Shown: positions 8,517 to 16,968 of the stretch, in pieces
How the letters are laid out: each line of letters starts with the position of its first letter
Numbering within the stretch: the stretch's first letter is position 1
NCBI RefSeq assembly: GCF_900100765.1
Contig: NZ_FNFO01000003.1
Coordinates: 372,001-436,000, forward strand
Direction of reading: 5' to 3'
DNA from: Catalinimonas alkaloidigena
GTDB lineage: Bacteria; Bacteroidota; Bacteroidia; Cytophagales; Flexibacteraceae
DNA length: 64,000 bases
Program-made: the position numbers and the translations under genes
Notes under the pieces: model-generated
What the model was told of the DNA's origin: nothing
The model's database searches: none
What the model saw: only the letters and a program-made list of their open reading frames with translations

Positions 8517-9998
8517 TTACTCGCCCCAACGCCACTCTTTTCCCAGTTGCAGGGGCTCTTTCAGATGGTGCTTCACCAGAAAGTCGCGTGTGTCTTCCGT
8601 GCTGAGGCGCGCGGCAGGAATGGTGTCGGCATTGGCCAGCGCCCAGAGGAGCATCGCGGTGTAGCGCGCGCTGTTTTCGATATCGGCCCGGTTGATCAGG
8701 TCGAAGTCATCACAATCGGCATGGTAGCAGTCGTAAAGCGCCGGGTTGAGGTTGCTGATGGGGCTTGCGACCGGAATGCCCTCCAGCATAAATCCTTGGT
8801 GATCGCTGTGCAGCCCCGGTCGGCTCATCAGCCGATTGGCAAATTCTGGCTCGACCTTTCGAATGTCTTCGCCCACCGACTGGAAAAACGCGAGTGCTTC
8901 GTCGCGACCGTAGGTGTTGAACCCGACAGGATTGCCGGCCATGTCCAGGTTAATCATGTAACGTACGTTGTCGAGATCGCCCGTTTCCTTTAACTCGTGG
9001 AGCATGGCGTGCGACCCGAACAAACCGATTTCTTCGCCCATAAAGAGAGCAAACTGAATGGTGCGCTTGGGTTTAAGCTTGAGTTCGCGGAATACCCGGG
9101 CGATTTCGAGCACCGTAAACGACCCGATGCCGTTGTCGAGCGCCCCGGTGGCCAGATCCCACGAATCCAGATGCCCCCCGATGATGATGCGTTCGTCGGG
9201 CAATTCTTTTCCTTCGAGCGTGGCAATCACGTTACGGGCCTGCACCTGATCGCTGGTATTGCGCATTTGCAAGTGTCCCTCCAACGCTTCTTCTTTCATC
9301 CAGTCGCGCAACTGCTTTCCCGATTCGCTCGAAATGCACACCGCCGGCAGGGGAATCAATGCGCCGTCGACCGAAGCCGTACCGGTCAGTAACACGTTGC
9401 CTGCCACCTGGTTGATCAGGATCACCCCGGCAGCGCCGTACTGGATGGCCAGGGCCGTCTTTTCCGAGCGGTGCAGGTTTTTCAGGAGGCTATCGGCGGG
9501 CGTTTGCGGCACCAGCCCCAGGTTCATCACCGCAATTTTTCCTTTGACCTCCGCCGCGTGGTGCTCGAAATCGCGGGCCAGCCCGTTACCCAGGTCGAGC
9601 AAAGGAGCTTTTACATTACTTTGTATCGGCGAATGCGCCAGCGTAACGGCCTTCATCGTCACAAAATTGTCGCTGTGCGCCGGGACGATGTTCAGCGATA
9701 CTTCCCCACGCTGCCACACTTCCGCCCCGAATTCCTGGAAATCGACGTTGCGGTAGCCGTATTTCTTCAACAGATCGTACGCATATTTTTCTGCCCGGTG
9801 GCCGTTGTCGGTACCCGTCATCCGGTGCCCGATGGTAGAGGTCGCATCGCCCAGGGTCTGATATGCCTGCCCGTGCTCTTTCACTTCCTGGTTGATCTGC
9901 CGGAAAACCTCGACGCGATCCGGCTCGGGACCTTTGGTCGCCAGCGGCACCCACGCCATCAGCAGGAGAAGGAAGAGGAAAAGTCGGGATCTGTGCAT
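8517..9998 (-). CDS. secreted M28-family zinc aminopeptidase with PA domain
   Basis: A 493-residue protein with a signal peptide in its first 20 residues. A protease-associated (PA) insert lies at about 130-235. The M28 zinc-peptidase core follows, with the five metal ligands or catalytic residues visible: H276 in GGHLDSWD, D288 in GALDNG, E322/E323 in MGEEIGL, D352 in INLDMAG, and H426 in CYHADCDDFD. Such enzymes are exported co-catalytic dizinc aminopeptidases or carboxypeptidases of the Q/PGCP type that trim peptides outside the inner membrane. It is the last gene of a reverse-strand run with the DUF4230 and PLP-deaminase genes, and converges on the SUI1 gene. Confidence 0.9.
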   Translation of the reverse strand: MHRSRLFLFLLLLMAWVPLATKGPEPDRVEVFRQINQEVKEHGQAYQTLGDATSTIGHRMTGTDNGHRAEKYAYDLLKKYGYRNVDFQEFGAEVWQRGEVSLNIVPAHSDNFVTMKAVTLAHSPIQSNVKAPLLDLGNGLARDFEHHAAEVKGKIAVMNLGLVPQTPADSLLKNLHRSEKTALAIQYGAAGVILINQVAGNVLLTGTASVDGALIPLPAVCISSESGKQLRDWMKEEALEGHLQMRNTSDQVQARNVIATLEGKELPDERIIIGGHLDSWDLATGALDNGIGSFTVLEIARVFRELKLKPKRTIQFALFMGEEIGLFGSHAMLHELKETGDLDNVRYMINLDMAGNPVGFNTYGRDEALAFFQSVGEDIRKVEPEFANRLMSRPGLHSDHQGFMLEGIPVASPISNLNPALYDCYHADCDDFDLINRADIENSARYTAMLLWALANADTIPAARLSTEDTRDFLVKHHLKEPLQLGKEWRWGE

Positions 9999-10045
9999 AA
10001 GAATAAGTTCGTCAAAAATCTGTACGGATAAAAATCCCGCGCGTC

Positions 10046-10648
10046 TTACTGCGGGCGAATCGGAACGGGCGCGGGCGCAAAACGTAAAATCACCGTCCGG
10101 CCGGAAAGGGTTTCGAGCATGGGCCGCAGCACCTTATCGGCGTTTTCTTCCGTTTCCTTCAAAATTTCGTCTTTCAACGCAGCGTTCAGAATCTCGCGTT
10201 CGGCGCGGCGATACGCCTCGTCCACCAGCTTTCCCTGATTCATGGGCTGGTACTCTACGTCCAGCACCCGCGAACGCTGGTGATCGATCCGATGCGAGCA
10301 GATTTCCGGCGCGGGCAACTGCACCAGCACCGTATCGCCCACAATCTGAACGTCGCTACTGTCGAGCTTAGCAAAGTCGATGCACCCGATGGCTTCGCCC
10401 CGCACCAACAGATGCACCTGCGCATTGGGCAGAAACCACTCGCGCACCACTTCGTGGTCGATCACGTCTGTAAAGTGGTAACGCACCAGTTCCATACGTC
10501 CCAGCGCTTCGATTTTCTCGACGAGGGTGTGGTGGGTCGTCGTGACGTTCTGGGGCGAAGGATCGGGACGCCAGAGCCTGGGCAAATGGTAATAGGCCAG
10601 GTAGATCAGGAAAAGGACAATCGCCCAGCGAATGATTTTTCTCAACAT
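10046..10648 (-). CDS. DUF4230 membrane-anchored protein
   Basis: A 200-residue protein from the ATG at 10648; the frame is open twelve codons further, but this start gives a clean MLRKIIRWAIVLFLIY anchor helix. After one N-terminal membrane segment (about 4-22) comes a soluble domain with the pattern seen in DUF4230 proteins. It runs from an ALGRMELVRYHFTDV strand near residue 50, through GEAIGCIDFAKLD, to a long amphipathic helix (about 150-185) with EAYRRAEREIL. The biochemical role of DUF4230 is unknown. It lies 22 bases behind the PLP-deaminase gene and 47 bases ahead of the M28 peptidase gene. Confidence 0.75.
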   Translation of the reverse strand: MLRKIIRWAIVLFLIYLAYYHLPRLWRPDPSPQNVTTTHHTLVEKIEALGRMELVRYHFTDVIDHEVVREWFLPNAQVHLLVRGEAIGCIDFAKLDSSDVQIVGDTVLVQLPAPEICSHRIDHQRSRVLDVEYQPMNQGKLVDEAYRRAEREILNAALKDEILKETEENADKVLRPMLETLSGRTVILRFAPAPVPIRPQ

Positions 10649-10670
10649 GAACGGCTGTTGCAAACGTACA

Positions 10671-11585
10671 CTAAAAAACGCCACCCGTATGGACGGCCAC
10701 CAGGGCGCTACCGCGTGGAAAGAAACCTTTCTCTGCCAACGCCACTATTCCGTAAAACATTTTTCCGGTGTAGATGGGCTCGAGGGGAATCCGGTGGACG
10801 GATGTAAAATGCGATACGAACGAGGTTAGTTCCGCCGTGGTGCGGGCATAGCCCCCAAAATGATACGCGGTGCACACGTCCCACGACCGGTCGGACACCG
10901 GCCCAAACTGCCGGGCGTAGGCGTGCAGCAACTGTCGCACGTCGTCGCGCAAAAAGTCGCCACCCTTCAGCACCGAAAACCCCAGGGCCTGCGCCTCCGG
11001 CCGCATACCGACCACCAGACCGGCCAGCGTTCCGCCCGTGCCGCACGGACAGCAGACCCAGTCGTACGGCTCCTCTACCGACGCCAGAATGTCGCGGCAT
11101 CCCCGAACGGCCAGGGCATTGCTCCCGCCCTCCGGAATCAGATAAAACCGCCCGAACTGTTGTGCCAACGCGTCCCTGAAAGCGGGCTCGTGTTTTTGAC
11201 GGTAGTGCGTCCGGTCCACGTAATGCAACGTCATGCCACACTGGCAGGCCCACTGCAACACCGGATTCAGCGGCTCGTGCGGTTCGCCCCGGATCACCCC
11301 GATGGTGCGAAACCCTTCGGCCTGGCCCAGGGTCGCTACCGCCCGAATCAGGTTCGAATAAGCTCCGCCGAAGGCCAGCAGCGTGGTGTGGCCCTCTCGC
11401 CGGGCCTGGTCTGCGTTGTAACGCAGTTTGTGCCATTTGTTGCCCGCCAGGTGTTGCCGCACTTCCTCACTCCAGGGGGGCAGGCGGTACAAATCGTCGC
11501 GCAGCACCTTCACCTCGATGCCCCGTTGCCGGAACACGGGATGCGTCAGGGTTTGGAGCGGAACCGAAACGGATTGCGACATCAT
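10671..11585 (-). CDS. ACC deaminase / D-cysteine desulfhydrase-like PLP enzyme
   Basis: A 304-residue fold-type II PLP enzyme. The cofactor lysine is K50 in AGNKWHKL, the family's GNK motif. Other marks are LAFGGAYSNLIRA, the phosphate-binding CPCGTGGTLAGL near residue 180, and a C-terminal GSALVAVHTGG. Relatives split between 1-aminocyclopropane-1-carboxylate deaminase and D-cysteine desulfhydrase. The presence of W and H where ACC deaminases carry T and R after the lysine, and the shorter length than the roughly 338 residues of true ACC deaminases, favour the desulfhydrase-like group, but the substrate is not settled. It is divergent from the pseudouridine synthase gene with about 30 bases between starts. 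Confidence 0.82.
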   Translation of the reverse strand: MMSQSVSVPLQTLTHPVFRQRGIEVKVLRDDLYRLPPWSEEVRQHLAGNKWHKLRYNADQARREGHTTLLAFGGAYSNLIRAVATLGQAEGFRTIGVIRGEPHEPLNPVLQWACQCGMTLHYVDRTHYRQKHEPAFRDALAQQFGRFYLIPEGGSNALAVRGCRDILASVEEPYDWVCCPCGTGGTLAGLVVGMRPEAQALGFSVLKGGDFLRDDVRQLLHAYARQFGPVSDRSWDVCTAYHFGGYARTTAELTSFVSHFTSVHRIPLEPIYTGKMFYGIVALAEKGFFPRGSALVAVHTGGVF

Positions 11586-11615
11586 TGTAATTTAGCGGCC
11601 GGAAAAATCAGCAAA

Positions 11616-12650
11616 ATGGCGGAACCAGACGACGAAAACTTTGAGGAATCGGATGACCTGTTTGAACATTACCGACTGCAGGCCGACCCGCGCCAGTCGT
11701 TGTTGCGGCTGGACAAGTTTCTGACCGACCGCCTGCCGAACGCCAGCCGCAACAAAGTGCAGGAGGCGATTGCCAACGGCTTTGTGCATGTGAATGAGGC
11801 AAACATCAAGTCCAATTATAAGGTAAAGCCGGGCGATGTGATTACCGTATCGTTGCCGCACCCGCCGCGCGAAACGGACATTCTCCCGGAAAACATCCCG
11901 CTCAATACTGTTTACGAGGACGACGACGTGCTGGTGGTGAACAAGCCGGCGGGCATGGTGGTGCATCCCGCCTACAACAATTGGACGGGGACGCTGGTCA
12001 ATGCCCTGGCGTACCACTTCCAGAACCTGCCGACCTCGCAAAACGGCGAGGCGCGTCCCGGGCTCGTACACCGCATCGACAAGGATACGTCGGGCCTGAT
12101 GGTAGTGGCCAAAACGGAAGTCGCGATGACGCACCTAGCGAGACAGTTTTTCGATCACTCGATCGAGCGGACCTATTGGGCTTTGGTGTGGGGCGAGCCG
12201 GAGCCGGCGCAAGGTACGATCGACGTGAACCTGGGGCGTAGCCTGAAAGACCGGCGGGTAACTGATGCGTTTCCGGCGGGTGACATCGGGCGACGGGCCG
12301 TGACGCATTATCAGGTGCTCAAACCGCTGCGGTACATTTCGCTGGTAAAGTGTAATCTGGAAACGGGCCGAACGCACCAGATCCGAGCCCACATGAAGTA
12401 CCTGGGGCACCCGCTGTTCAACGATGCGACATACGGCGGAGACAAGATTCTGAAGGGCACGGTCTTTTCGAAGTACAAGGCTTTTGTCGAAAACTGTTTT
12501 CAGTTGCTGCCCCGGCAGGCGCTTCATGCCAAGTCGTTGGGGTTTGTGCATCCGACCACCCGCCAGTGGCTTCAATTCGAGTCTGAGCTGCCCGACGATT
12601 TTGCGGCCGCGCTCGACAAATGGGAGCGGTACGTAAACCAGCACGAGTAA
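11616..12650 (+). CDS. rluD: 23S rRNA pseudouridine synthase, RluA/RluD family
   Basis: A 344-residue protein from the ATG at 11616; the frame stays open for 250 codons upstream, but that part is antisense to the PLP-deaminase gene and is not coding. An acidic N-terminal tail is followed by an S4 RNA-binding domain (about 29-75, RLDKFLTDRL...). The catalytic domain holds the HRIDKDTSG signature at 152-160, with D155 as the nucleophile. The GRTHQIRAHM motif lies near residue 250. RluD modifies U1911/1915/1917 of helix 69 in 23S rRNA; the S4 domain and length fit RluD better than RluC or RluA, but family-level assignment is firmer than the site. Confidence 0.9.
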   Translation: MAEPDDENFEESDDLFEHYRLQADPRQSLLRLDKFLTDRLPNASRNKVQEAIANGFVHVNEANIKSNYKVKPGDVITVSLPHPPRETDILPENIPLNTVYEDDDVLVVNKPAGMVVHPAYNNWTGTLVNALAYHFQNLPTSQNGEARPGLVHRIDKDTSGLMVVAKTEVAMTHLARQFFDHSIERTYWALVWGEPEPAQGTIDVNLGRSLKDRRVTDAFPAGDIGRRAVTHYQVLKPLRYISLVKCNLETGRTHQIRAHMKYLGHPLFNDATYGGDKILKGTVFSKYKAFVENCFQLLPRQALHAKSLGFVHPTTRQWLQFESELPDDFAAALDKWERYVNQHE

Positions 12651-12761
12651 TTTGACCGCATCCGATATTTTCGCGCACTAATTTTTCAATCCGGTAACTT
12701 AAACCGGCTTCGTGCAGTATCTGCTTTTGCAAATCGTCCTCAACCCGCTTTCACCGCCCTT

Positions 12762-13640
12762 ATGCCTACGCTGCAAAACGATCACTTACGGCTCACGCTG
12801 AAACCCATCGGTGCCGAAATGACCAGCCTTTACCACCTTGCACAAGAAAAAGAGTACCTCTGGCAAGCCGATCCGGAGGTGTGGGCCCGGCACGCCCCGG
12901 TGCTTTTTCCGATCGTGGGCAAGCTCAAGGGAAATCAGTATCAGGTCGATGAACAGACGTATACCCTCCCGCAGCACGGTTTTGCGCGGGATTTGCCGTT
13001 CGAACTGATCAAACAAAGTCCACAGCAGGCGCTCTTCCGGTTAGAAAGCGATTCGACGACCCGCGAAAAATACCCGTTCGAATTTCGGCTGGACATCGGG
13101 TATGCATTGCGAGGGAGTGCCGTTCGCGTGAGCTATACGGTTGCCAATCAGGGAGACGAAACCATGTATTTTTCGATCGGAGCGCATCCGGGCTTTGCAA
13201 TCTGCCTGTTTCCGGACGAACAACTGGATGATTATTACTTGGAGTTTGACCATGCGGAGCGTGCCGCACGGGCGCTGCTGGAGGGCGGCCTCTTCAACAG
13301 CGCGACCCGGCCCGTTCTTACCGGCACCCCGACGCTTCCGCTCGACGCCCACTCGTTCGACGAGGATGCCATCGTGTTCAAACAGTTGAAATCACAAAAA
13401 GTAAGTCTGAAAAGCCGCAAGAGCGACTACCGGGTCAAAGTCTGTTACGCAGGTTTTCCTTACCTGGGCATCTGGTCCAAGGCGGGCGCTCCGTTCGTGT
13501 GCATCGAACCTTGGTATGGCCTGGCGGACGCGACCGACGCCACAGGGCAGCTTTCTGCCAAAGAGGGGATTCTTTCTTTAGGCAGTGGGAAAACGTTCCA
13601 ATGTCACTTCGACATTTACGTCGGTCCTTCGGTCAAATAG
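12762..13640 (+). CDS. aldose 1-epimerase family protein
   Basis: A 292-residue protein of the galactose mutarotase-like fold, YeaD/LACX side branch. Recognisable stretches are EYLWQADPEVWARHAPVLFPIVG near the N-terminus, HGFARDLPF with the conserved histidine near residue 73, IGAHPGF with the catalytic-type histidine near 145, and FVCIEPWYGLAD near the C-terminus with the expected acidic residue. Such proteins interconvert sugar anomers in the cytoplasm; the physiological sugar is unknown. It follows the pseudouridine synthase gene by 111 bases on the same strand and precedes the PagL-like gene by about 50. Confidence 0.85.
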   Translation: MPTLQNDHLRLTLKPIGAEMTSLYHLAQEKEYLWQADPEVWARHAPVLFPIVGKLKGNQYQVDEQTYTLPQHGFARDLPFELIKQSPQQALFRLESDSTTREKYPFEFRLDIGYALRGSAVRVSYTVANQGDETMYFSIGAHPGFAICLFPDEQLDDYYLEFDHAERAARALLEGGLFNSATRPVLTGTPTLPLDAHSFDEDAIVFKQLKSQKVSLKSRKSDYRVKVCYAGFPYLGIWSKAGAPFVCIEPWYGLADATDATGQLSAKEGILSLGSGKTFQCHFDIYVGPSVK

Positions 13641-13689
13641 CCTCGCGCGGGAATTGCTAACTTGCGCGGGTCTGTCTTGATGCGTGCTT

Positions 13690-14790
13690 ATGCCGTTCTG
13701 CTCCAGAAAGTTTGCGTTTATAGCTTTGTGTTGGTCGTTGTCCGGGGTGCTCCTAGCGCAGTCGGGTGCCGAAAAAGCCTGTTTCGCCTACGATGCGCAA
13801 GCCTACTACGGGGCCATTTTCCGTTACCAACGCCACACCCAACAGGTCCTGTTTACCCACCCTTATTCCCTTGAAGTTACCGTAAACCGCCTTCCGACCG
13901 GGCGACACGACTGGGAGCGGATGTACGGCGGCCCGACGGTAGGCGTCACGCTCTCGTATACTCATTTTGGCACCGCGCACGAACTAGGCCGTGCGGTGGG
14001 CGCGACCACGCAGTTTCGGGTGCCGCTGCGCCGTTTTCGGCACGGATGGCTGGAAGCCGACCCCGGACTGGGTGTGGTGTACGGCAACCGACCCTACGAC
14101 CGGGAGACCAATCCGTACCAGAAAGCTTACAGTACCCACTTTAGCGTGTTGTTGCGCGGCAACCTGAATTACTACCATACCCTTGCGGATCGGTGGGCGT
14201 TAGTCGCCAGCCTGGCCTTTCGCCATTTTTCGAACGGTGCGATGCGCAACCCGAACAACGGGATGAACTACCCACTTGTCGGCGTAGGTGTCCGGTATCA
14301 ACCCCACGGGGCACTGGTGCCCATCCGCCCGGAGCCCCCCACCACCCCGGTAGAAAAAACGTGGCACCTGCACCTGGCCGGGGCCATTGCCTGGAAACAA
14401 GTGACGTTCGGTACGCCGCGCAAGGCGGTCTATCAGGGAAATCTAATGCTGATGCATCGGTTGGGACGCTACGCTTCACTAACGCTGGGAACGGATCTGA
14501 TCCACGATCCGACGTTCGACCGCGACTATGCCGCCCGTCTTCAGGAAATAAAAAATACCGATCCCTGGAAAGCCGGCGTCACGGTTGGCGGCGAAATGCA
14601 CATCGGAACGTTGGGGGTACTGGCACAAATGGGGCTGATGGCGTACGATCCACACCTGTTCAACGGCAGGCTGTACCAACGTTTCGGGCTGCGCTACCAA
14701 CTGACCCGCCGCTGGTTCGTACAGACCACCGTGCGGGCGTATTCGCGCAAAGCCGAGTGCCTTGAATGGGGCGGCGGCATTCGCTTCTGA
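13690..14790 (+). CDS. PagL/acyloxyacyl hydrolase-like outer-membrane barrel
   Basis: A 366-residue protein with an N-terminal signal peptide (cleavage after about residue 24, LLAQ). It shows alternating amphipathic strands with aromatic ends, as in beta barrels. Residues 179-183 read HFSNG, followed by MRNPNNGMNYP. This matches the His-x-Ser-Asn catalytic pattern and downstream PN-G-N stretch of lipid A 3-O-deacylase (PagL) and related acyloxyacyl hydrolase-family proteins, which remove acyl chains from lipid A. It is about twice the length of Pseudomonas PagL; the extra strands after residue 220 fall outside the core. The ATG at 13690 is preferred to a GTG two codons upstream. It converges on mazG with one base between stops. 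Confidence 0.72.
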   Translation: MPFCSRKFAFIALCWSLSGVLLAQSGAEKACFAYDAQAYYGAIFRYQRHTQQVLFTHPYSLEVTVNRLPTGRHDWERMYGGPTVGVTLSYTHFGTAHELGRAVGATTQFRVPLRRFRHGWLEADPGLGVVYGNRPYDRETNPYQKAYSTHFSVLLRGNLNYYHTLADRWALVASLAFRHFSNGAMRNPNNGMNYPLVGVGVRYQPHGALVPIRPEPPTTPVEKTWHLHLAGAIAWKQVTFGTPRKAVYQGNLMLMHRLGRYASLTLGTDLIHDPTFDRDYAARLQEIKNTDPWKAGVTVGGEMHIGTLGVLAQMGLMAYDPHLFNGRLYQRFGLRYQLTRRWFVQTTVRAYSRKAECLEWGGGIRF

Positions 14791-14791
14791 C

Positions 14792-15595
14792 TTATTTTTC
14801 CAGCAGCTTGGCCGCTTCCCAATAGGTATCCATTTCGGCAAGCGTCATGTCCGACAGTTGTTTGCCGGCCTTGCGGGCTTCTTCTTCTAGATACGTGAAG
14901 CGCTGAATAAATTTCTTATTGGTGCGCTCCAGGGCGGCTTCCGGCTCCACTTGGGCAAAGCGGGCGAAATTGATCAGCGAAAACAGCAGATCGCCAAATT
15001 CTTTTTCCAGCTCGGCCTGGTCGGCTTCGCCCCGGTCGGTTTTCAGGTAAAGCTCTTCAAACTCTCCCATCTCTTCCTTCACCTTCGCCCACACCTGCGA
15101 TTTTTCTTCCCAATCGAACCCGGCCCCGCGGGCCTTTTCCTGAATGCGCATGGCCTTCACCACTGCTGGCAGCGATTTGGGCACCCCGCTCAACACCGAC
15201 CGGTTGCCCTCTTTCAGCTTAAGGGCTTCCCAGTTTCGTTTCACGGTCTCTTCGTCGTCGGCTTTAACGTCGCCGTAGATGTGCGGATGGCGACTGATCA
15301 GCTTTTCGCACTGTCCGTGTAGCACGTCGGCAATATCGAATGCACCCGTTTCGGAAGCGATGCGCGCGTAAAAAATCAGATGTAGCATCACATCGCCCAA
15401 CTCCTTGCGGATTTCCGGCAAGTCGTCCTCCAGAATGGCATCCGACAATTCGTACGTCTCTTCGATGGTCAGGTAGCGGAGGCTTTGCAACGTCTGTTTA
15501 CGATCCCACGGGCACTGCTCCCGCAGTTCGTCCATAATGGTCAGGAGACGGTCAAAGGCCTCCAATTGCTCGGCACGGCGGCTTTTCGGATTCAT
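14792..15595 (-). CDS. mazG: nucleoside triphosphate pyrophosphohydrolase MazG
   Basis: A 267-residue all-alpha NTP-PPase from the ATG at 15595. Both MazG repeats are intact. The first has CPWDRKQTLQSL, then EETYEL and KELGDVMLHLIFYA. The second has VKEEMGEFEELY and KEFGDLLFSLINFA. The acidic residues of the EExxE...ExxD metal site are present in each. The enzyme hydrolyses NTPs and dNTPs to monophosphates plus pyrophosphate, a house-cleaning role linked to (p)ppGpp metabolism and aberrant nucleotides. The gene seems monocistronic, with about 50 bases separating it from the TetR-type gene downstream of its own start region. Confidence 0.93.
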   Translation of the reverse strand: MNPKSRRAEQLEAFDRLLTIMDELREQCPWDRKQTLQSLRYLTIEETYELSDAILEDDLPEIRKELGDVMLHLIFYARIASETGAFDIADVLHGQCEKLISRHPHIYGDVKADDEETVKRNWEALKLKEGNRSVLSGVPKSLPAVVKAMRIQEKARGAGFDWEEKSQVWAKVKEEMGEFEELYLKTDRGEADQAELEKEFGDLLFSLINFARFAQVEPEAALERTNKKFIQRFTYLEEEARKAGKQLSDMTLAEMDTYWEAAKLLEK

Positions 15596-15645
15596 GTGAT
15601 GCGTTTGGCTAGGCAACGAAGTTACACAATCGGTCGCCCGTGTCG

Positions 15646-16332
15646 CTACTTTCCGGCAAACTTATCGAGCACGCTGAACGTCAAACCCTCCAGGTACTGC
15701 AACAGCTCCTTGGGGTTGTCAGGATCGGCCCGTACGGCCGTGAGGTTGGGTAAATGTTCCGAAAAAAACAGTTGTTCGTGGACCGCCCCTACCAGCGTAC
15801 TGACCAGCGACAACGCGTACGGATACCCCGGGGCGTAGGCCTCTACCAGATCCGCAATCCGCTGGCACAAGGTTTCGTATGCCTTAAAAGCGCCTTCTTT
15901 TCCGATGGCGTCTACCTGTTTGGTCAGGTACAATTTCGGCGACTCGGCAATCACAATGCGGTGCAGCAGTTCTTCGTCGACGTGAATGGAAGCCGGATCG
16001 TTACGGCGCGACTCCATGAGGACTCGCAACGCAATGCGCAGCTTTTGCGCCGGATCGCTCAGATTATGCGTCTGATAGTCAATCAGGTAATCGACCCAGG
16101 TCCAGTACCAGGATACCAGATAAACCAGCAGGCGGTGTTTGTTTTCGAAATAGCGGTAGATCGAGGCTTCGGTGGAGGCGATGCGTTTCGCGAGTTTTTT
16201 AAAGGTAAACTGCTCAAACCCCATCTCTTCGATCAACTCAATGCTAAACTCAATGATTTTCCGACCCAGTTCGGTATCCTGTGGGTCGCGCAGGAACAGC
16301 TTATCGCTTACTTTCAGAATTAATGTAGCCAC
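15646..16332 (-). CDS. TetR/AcrR-family transcriptional regulator
   Basis: About 228 residues from a GTG at 16332. The frame is open to 16425, but a well-matched promoter lies at 16396-16426, so the coding start must be downstream, and the GTG gives the usual short lead before the DNA-binding domain. The N-terminal TetR helix-turn-helix reads GFEQFTFKKLAKRIASTEASIYRYFENKHRLLVYL, the family's most conserved stretch. The C-terminal part is the helical ligand and dimer domain with unknown effector. A dyad overlapping its own -7 box suggests autorepression. No obvious target operon is adjacent: the divergent Fur-type gene begins about 190 bases away. Confidence 0.85.
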   Translation of the reverse strand: MATLILKVSDKLFLRDPQDTELGRKIIEFSIELIEEMGFEQFTFKKLAKRIASTEASIYRYFENKHRLLVYLVSWYWTWVDYLIDYQTHNLSDPAQKLRIALRVLMESRRNDPASIHVDEELLHRIVIAESPKLYLTKQVDAIGKEGAFKAYETLCQRIADLVEAYAPGYPYALSLVSTLVGAVHEQLFFSEHLPNLTAVRADPDNPKELLQYLEGLTFSVLDKFAGK

Positions 16333-16386
16333 GGGAAAACGAGTTAATGAATCTACAGGCAGCACCAAAGCAAACCCCATGCCTAG

Positions 16387-16406
16387 TACTACTATCAAAT
16401 GTAGTA
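16387..16406. promoter_or_regulatory. putative TetR operator dyad
   Basis: TACTAC at 16387-16392 and GTAGTA at 16401-16406 form a perfect 6-base dyad with an 8-base centre. It covers the -7 box of the promoter reading into the tetR-type gene. A further CTAC at 16410-16413 can pair with the same right arm. The size and place fit a TetR-family operator; binding is inferred. Confidence 0.5.
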
Positions 16407-16426
16407 AGACTACCTTCAATAGCAAA
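16396..16426 (-). promoter_or_regulatory. Bacteroidota-type promoter for the tetR-type gene
   Basis: On the minus strand TTTG (16426-16423) is followed after exactly 19 bases by TACATTTG (16403-16396), a full match to TTTG-N19-TAnnTTTG. Transcription would start near 16389, leaving a leader of about 55 bases before the GTG at 16332. Confidence 0.65.
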
Positions 16427-16522
16427 GCTATCTTTTTCAGGAATTTAATCCGCCGTGAAAGGATACATTTCTGTTCTTTTGTTGTTAGAACTTTACACCA
16501 CCGATGCCGACCTGACCGTCAC

Positions 16523-16939
16523 ATGGAAATACGTCAGTTTCTAAAAACCCATAATCTACGTTCTACAACGCCTCGAGAAGCCATTTTACAGCTTTTCATG
16601 GCGCACGATTATGCGCTGTCGCACGCCGACATTGAAGCGACGATCGATGCCTCGATTGATCGGGTTACGATTTACCGCACGCTGAAAACGTTCCTGGACC
16701 GTGGGTTGCTGCATAAAGTGCTGGACGACTCAGGAACGGTTCGCTACGCCCTTTGCCCATCGAGCTGCAACGAAAGTGAGCATCACCACGAACATGTGCA
16801 TTTTAAGTGCGTCAATTGCGGGCAAACGCAATGCGTGGAAGAGGTGCATGTCCCGAACATTGCCCTTCCACAGGGCTTTCAACCCATCGAGGTCAACATG
16901 CTTGTACAAGGGGTTTGCCGCGCCTGCGGTAAGTCATAA
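16523..16939 (+). CDS. Fur-family metalloregulator
   Basis: A 138-residue protein from the ATG at 16523, the normal length for Fur, Zur or PerR. The N-terminal winged helix shows LRSTTPREAILQLF and SIDRVTIYRTLKTFLDRGLLHK. The dimer domain has a histidine cluster (ESEHHHEHVHFKCVNCG) and two CxxC pairs, CVNCG and CRACG, that would bind structural zinc. The HHHEH run is the regulatory metal site seen in Zur and Fur; PerR-type Asp ligands cannot be identified with confidence, so Fur versus Zur versus PerR is open. The gene is alone and converges on ruvB. Confidence 0.88.
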   Translation: MEIRQFLKTHNLRSTTPREAILQLFMAHDYALSHADIEATIDASIDRVTIYRTLKTFLDRGLLHKVLDDSGTVRYALCPSSCNESEHHHEHVHFKCVNCGQTQCVEEVHVPNIALPQGFQPIEVNMLVQGVCRACGKS

Positions 16940-16961
16940 AAAATCCCCGCTGGGCGGGGAT
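16938..16961 (-). terminator. rho-independent terminator for ruvB
   Basis: An 8-base stem (ATCCCCGC at 16943-16950 with GCGGGGAT at 16954-16961) and 3-base loop. The six A residues at 16938-16943 read as T's on the minus strand, just after the hairpin, so it is oriented for ruvB. It has no T-tract for the Fur-type gene, although it begins almost at that gene's stop codon. Confidence 0.8.
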
Positions 16962-16968
16962 CAAAACT

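Noticed and set aside
10860-11615. Long open extension upstream of the pseudouridine synthase start
   Set aside because: It is antisense to the PLP-deaminase gene, its translation has no family pattern, and the S4 domain begins properly after the ATG at 11616.
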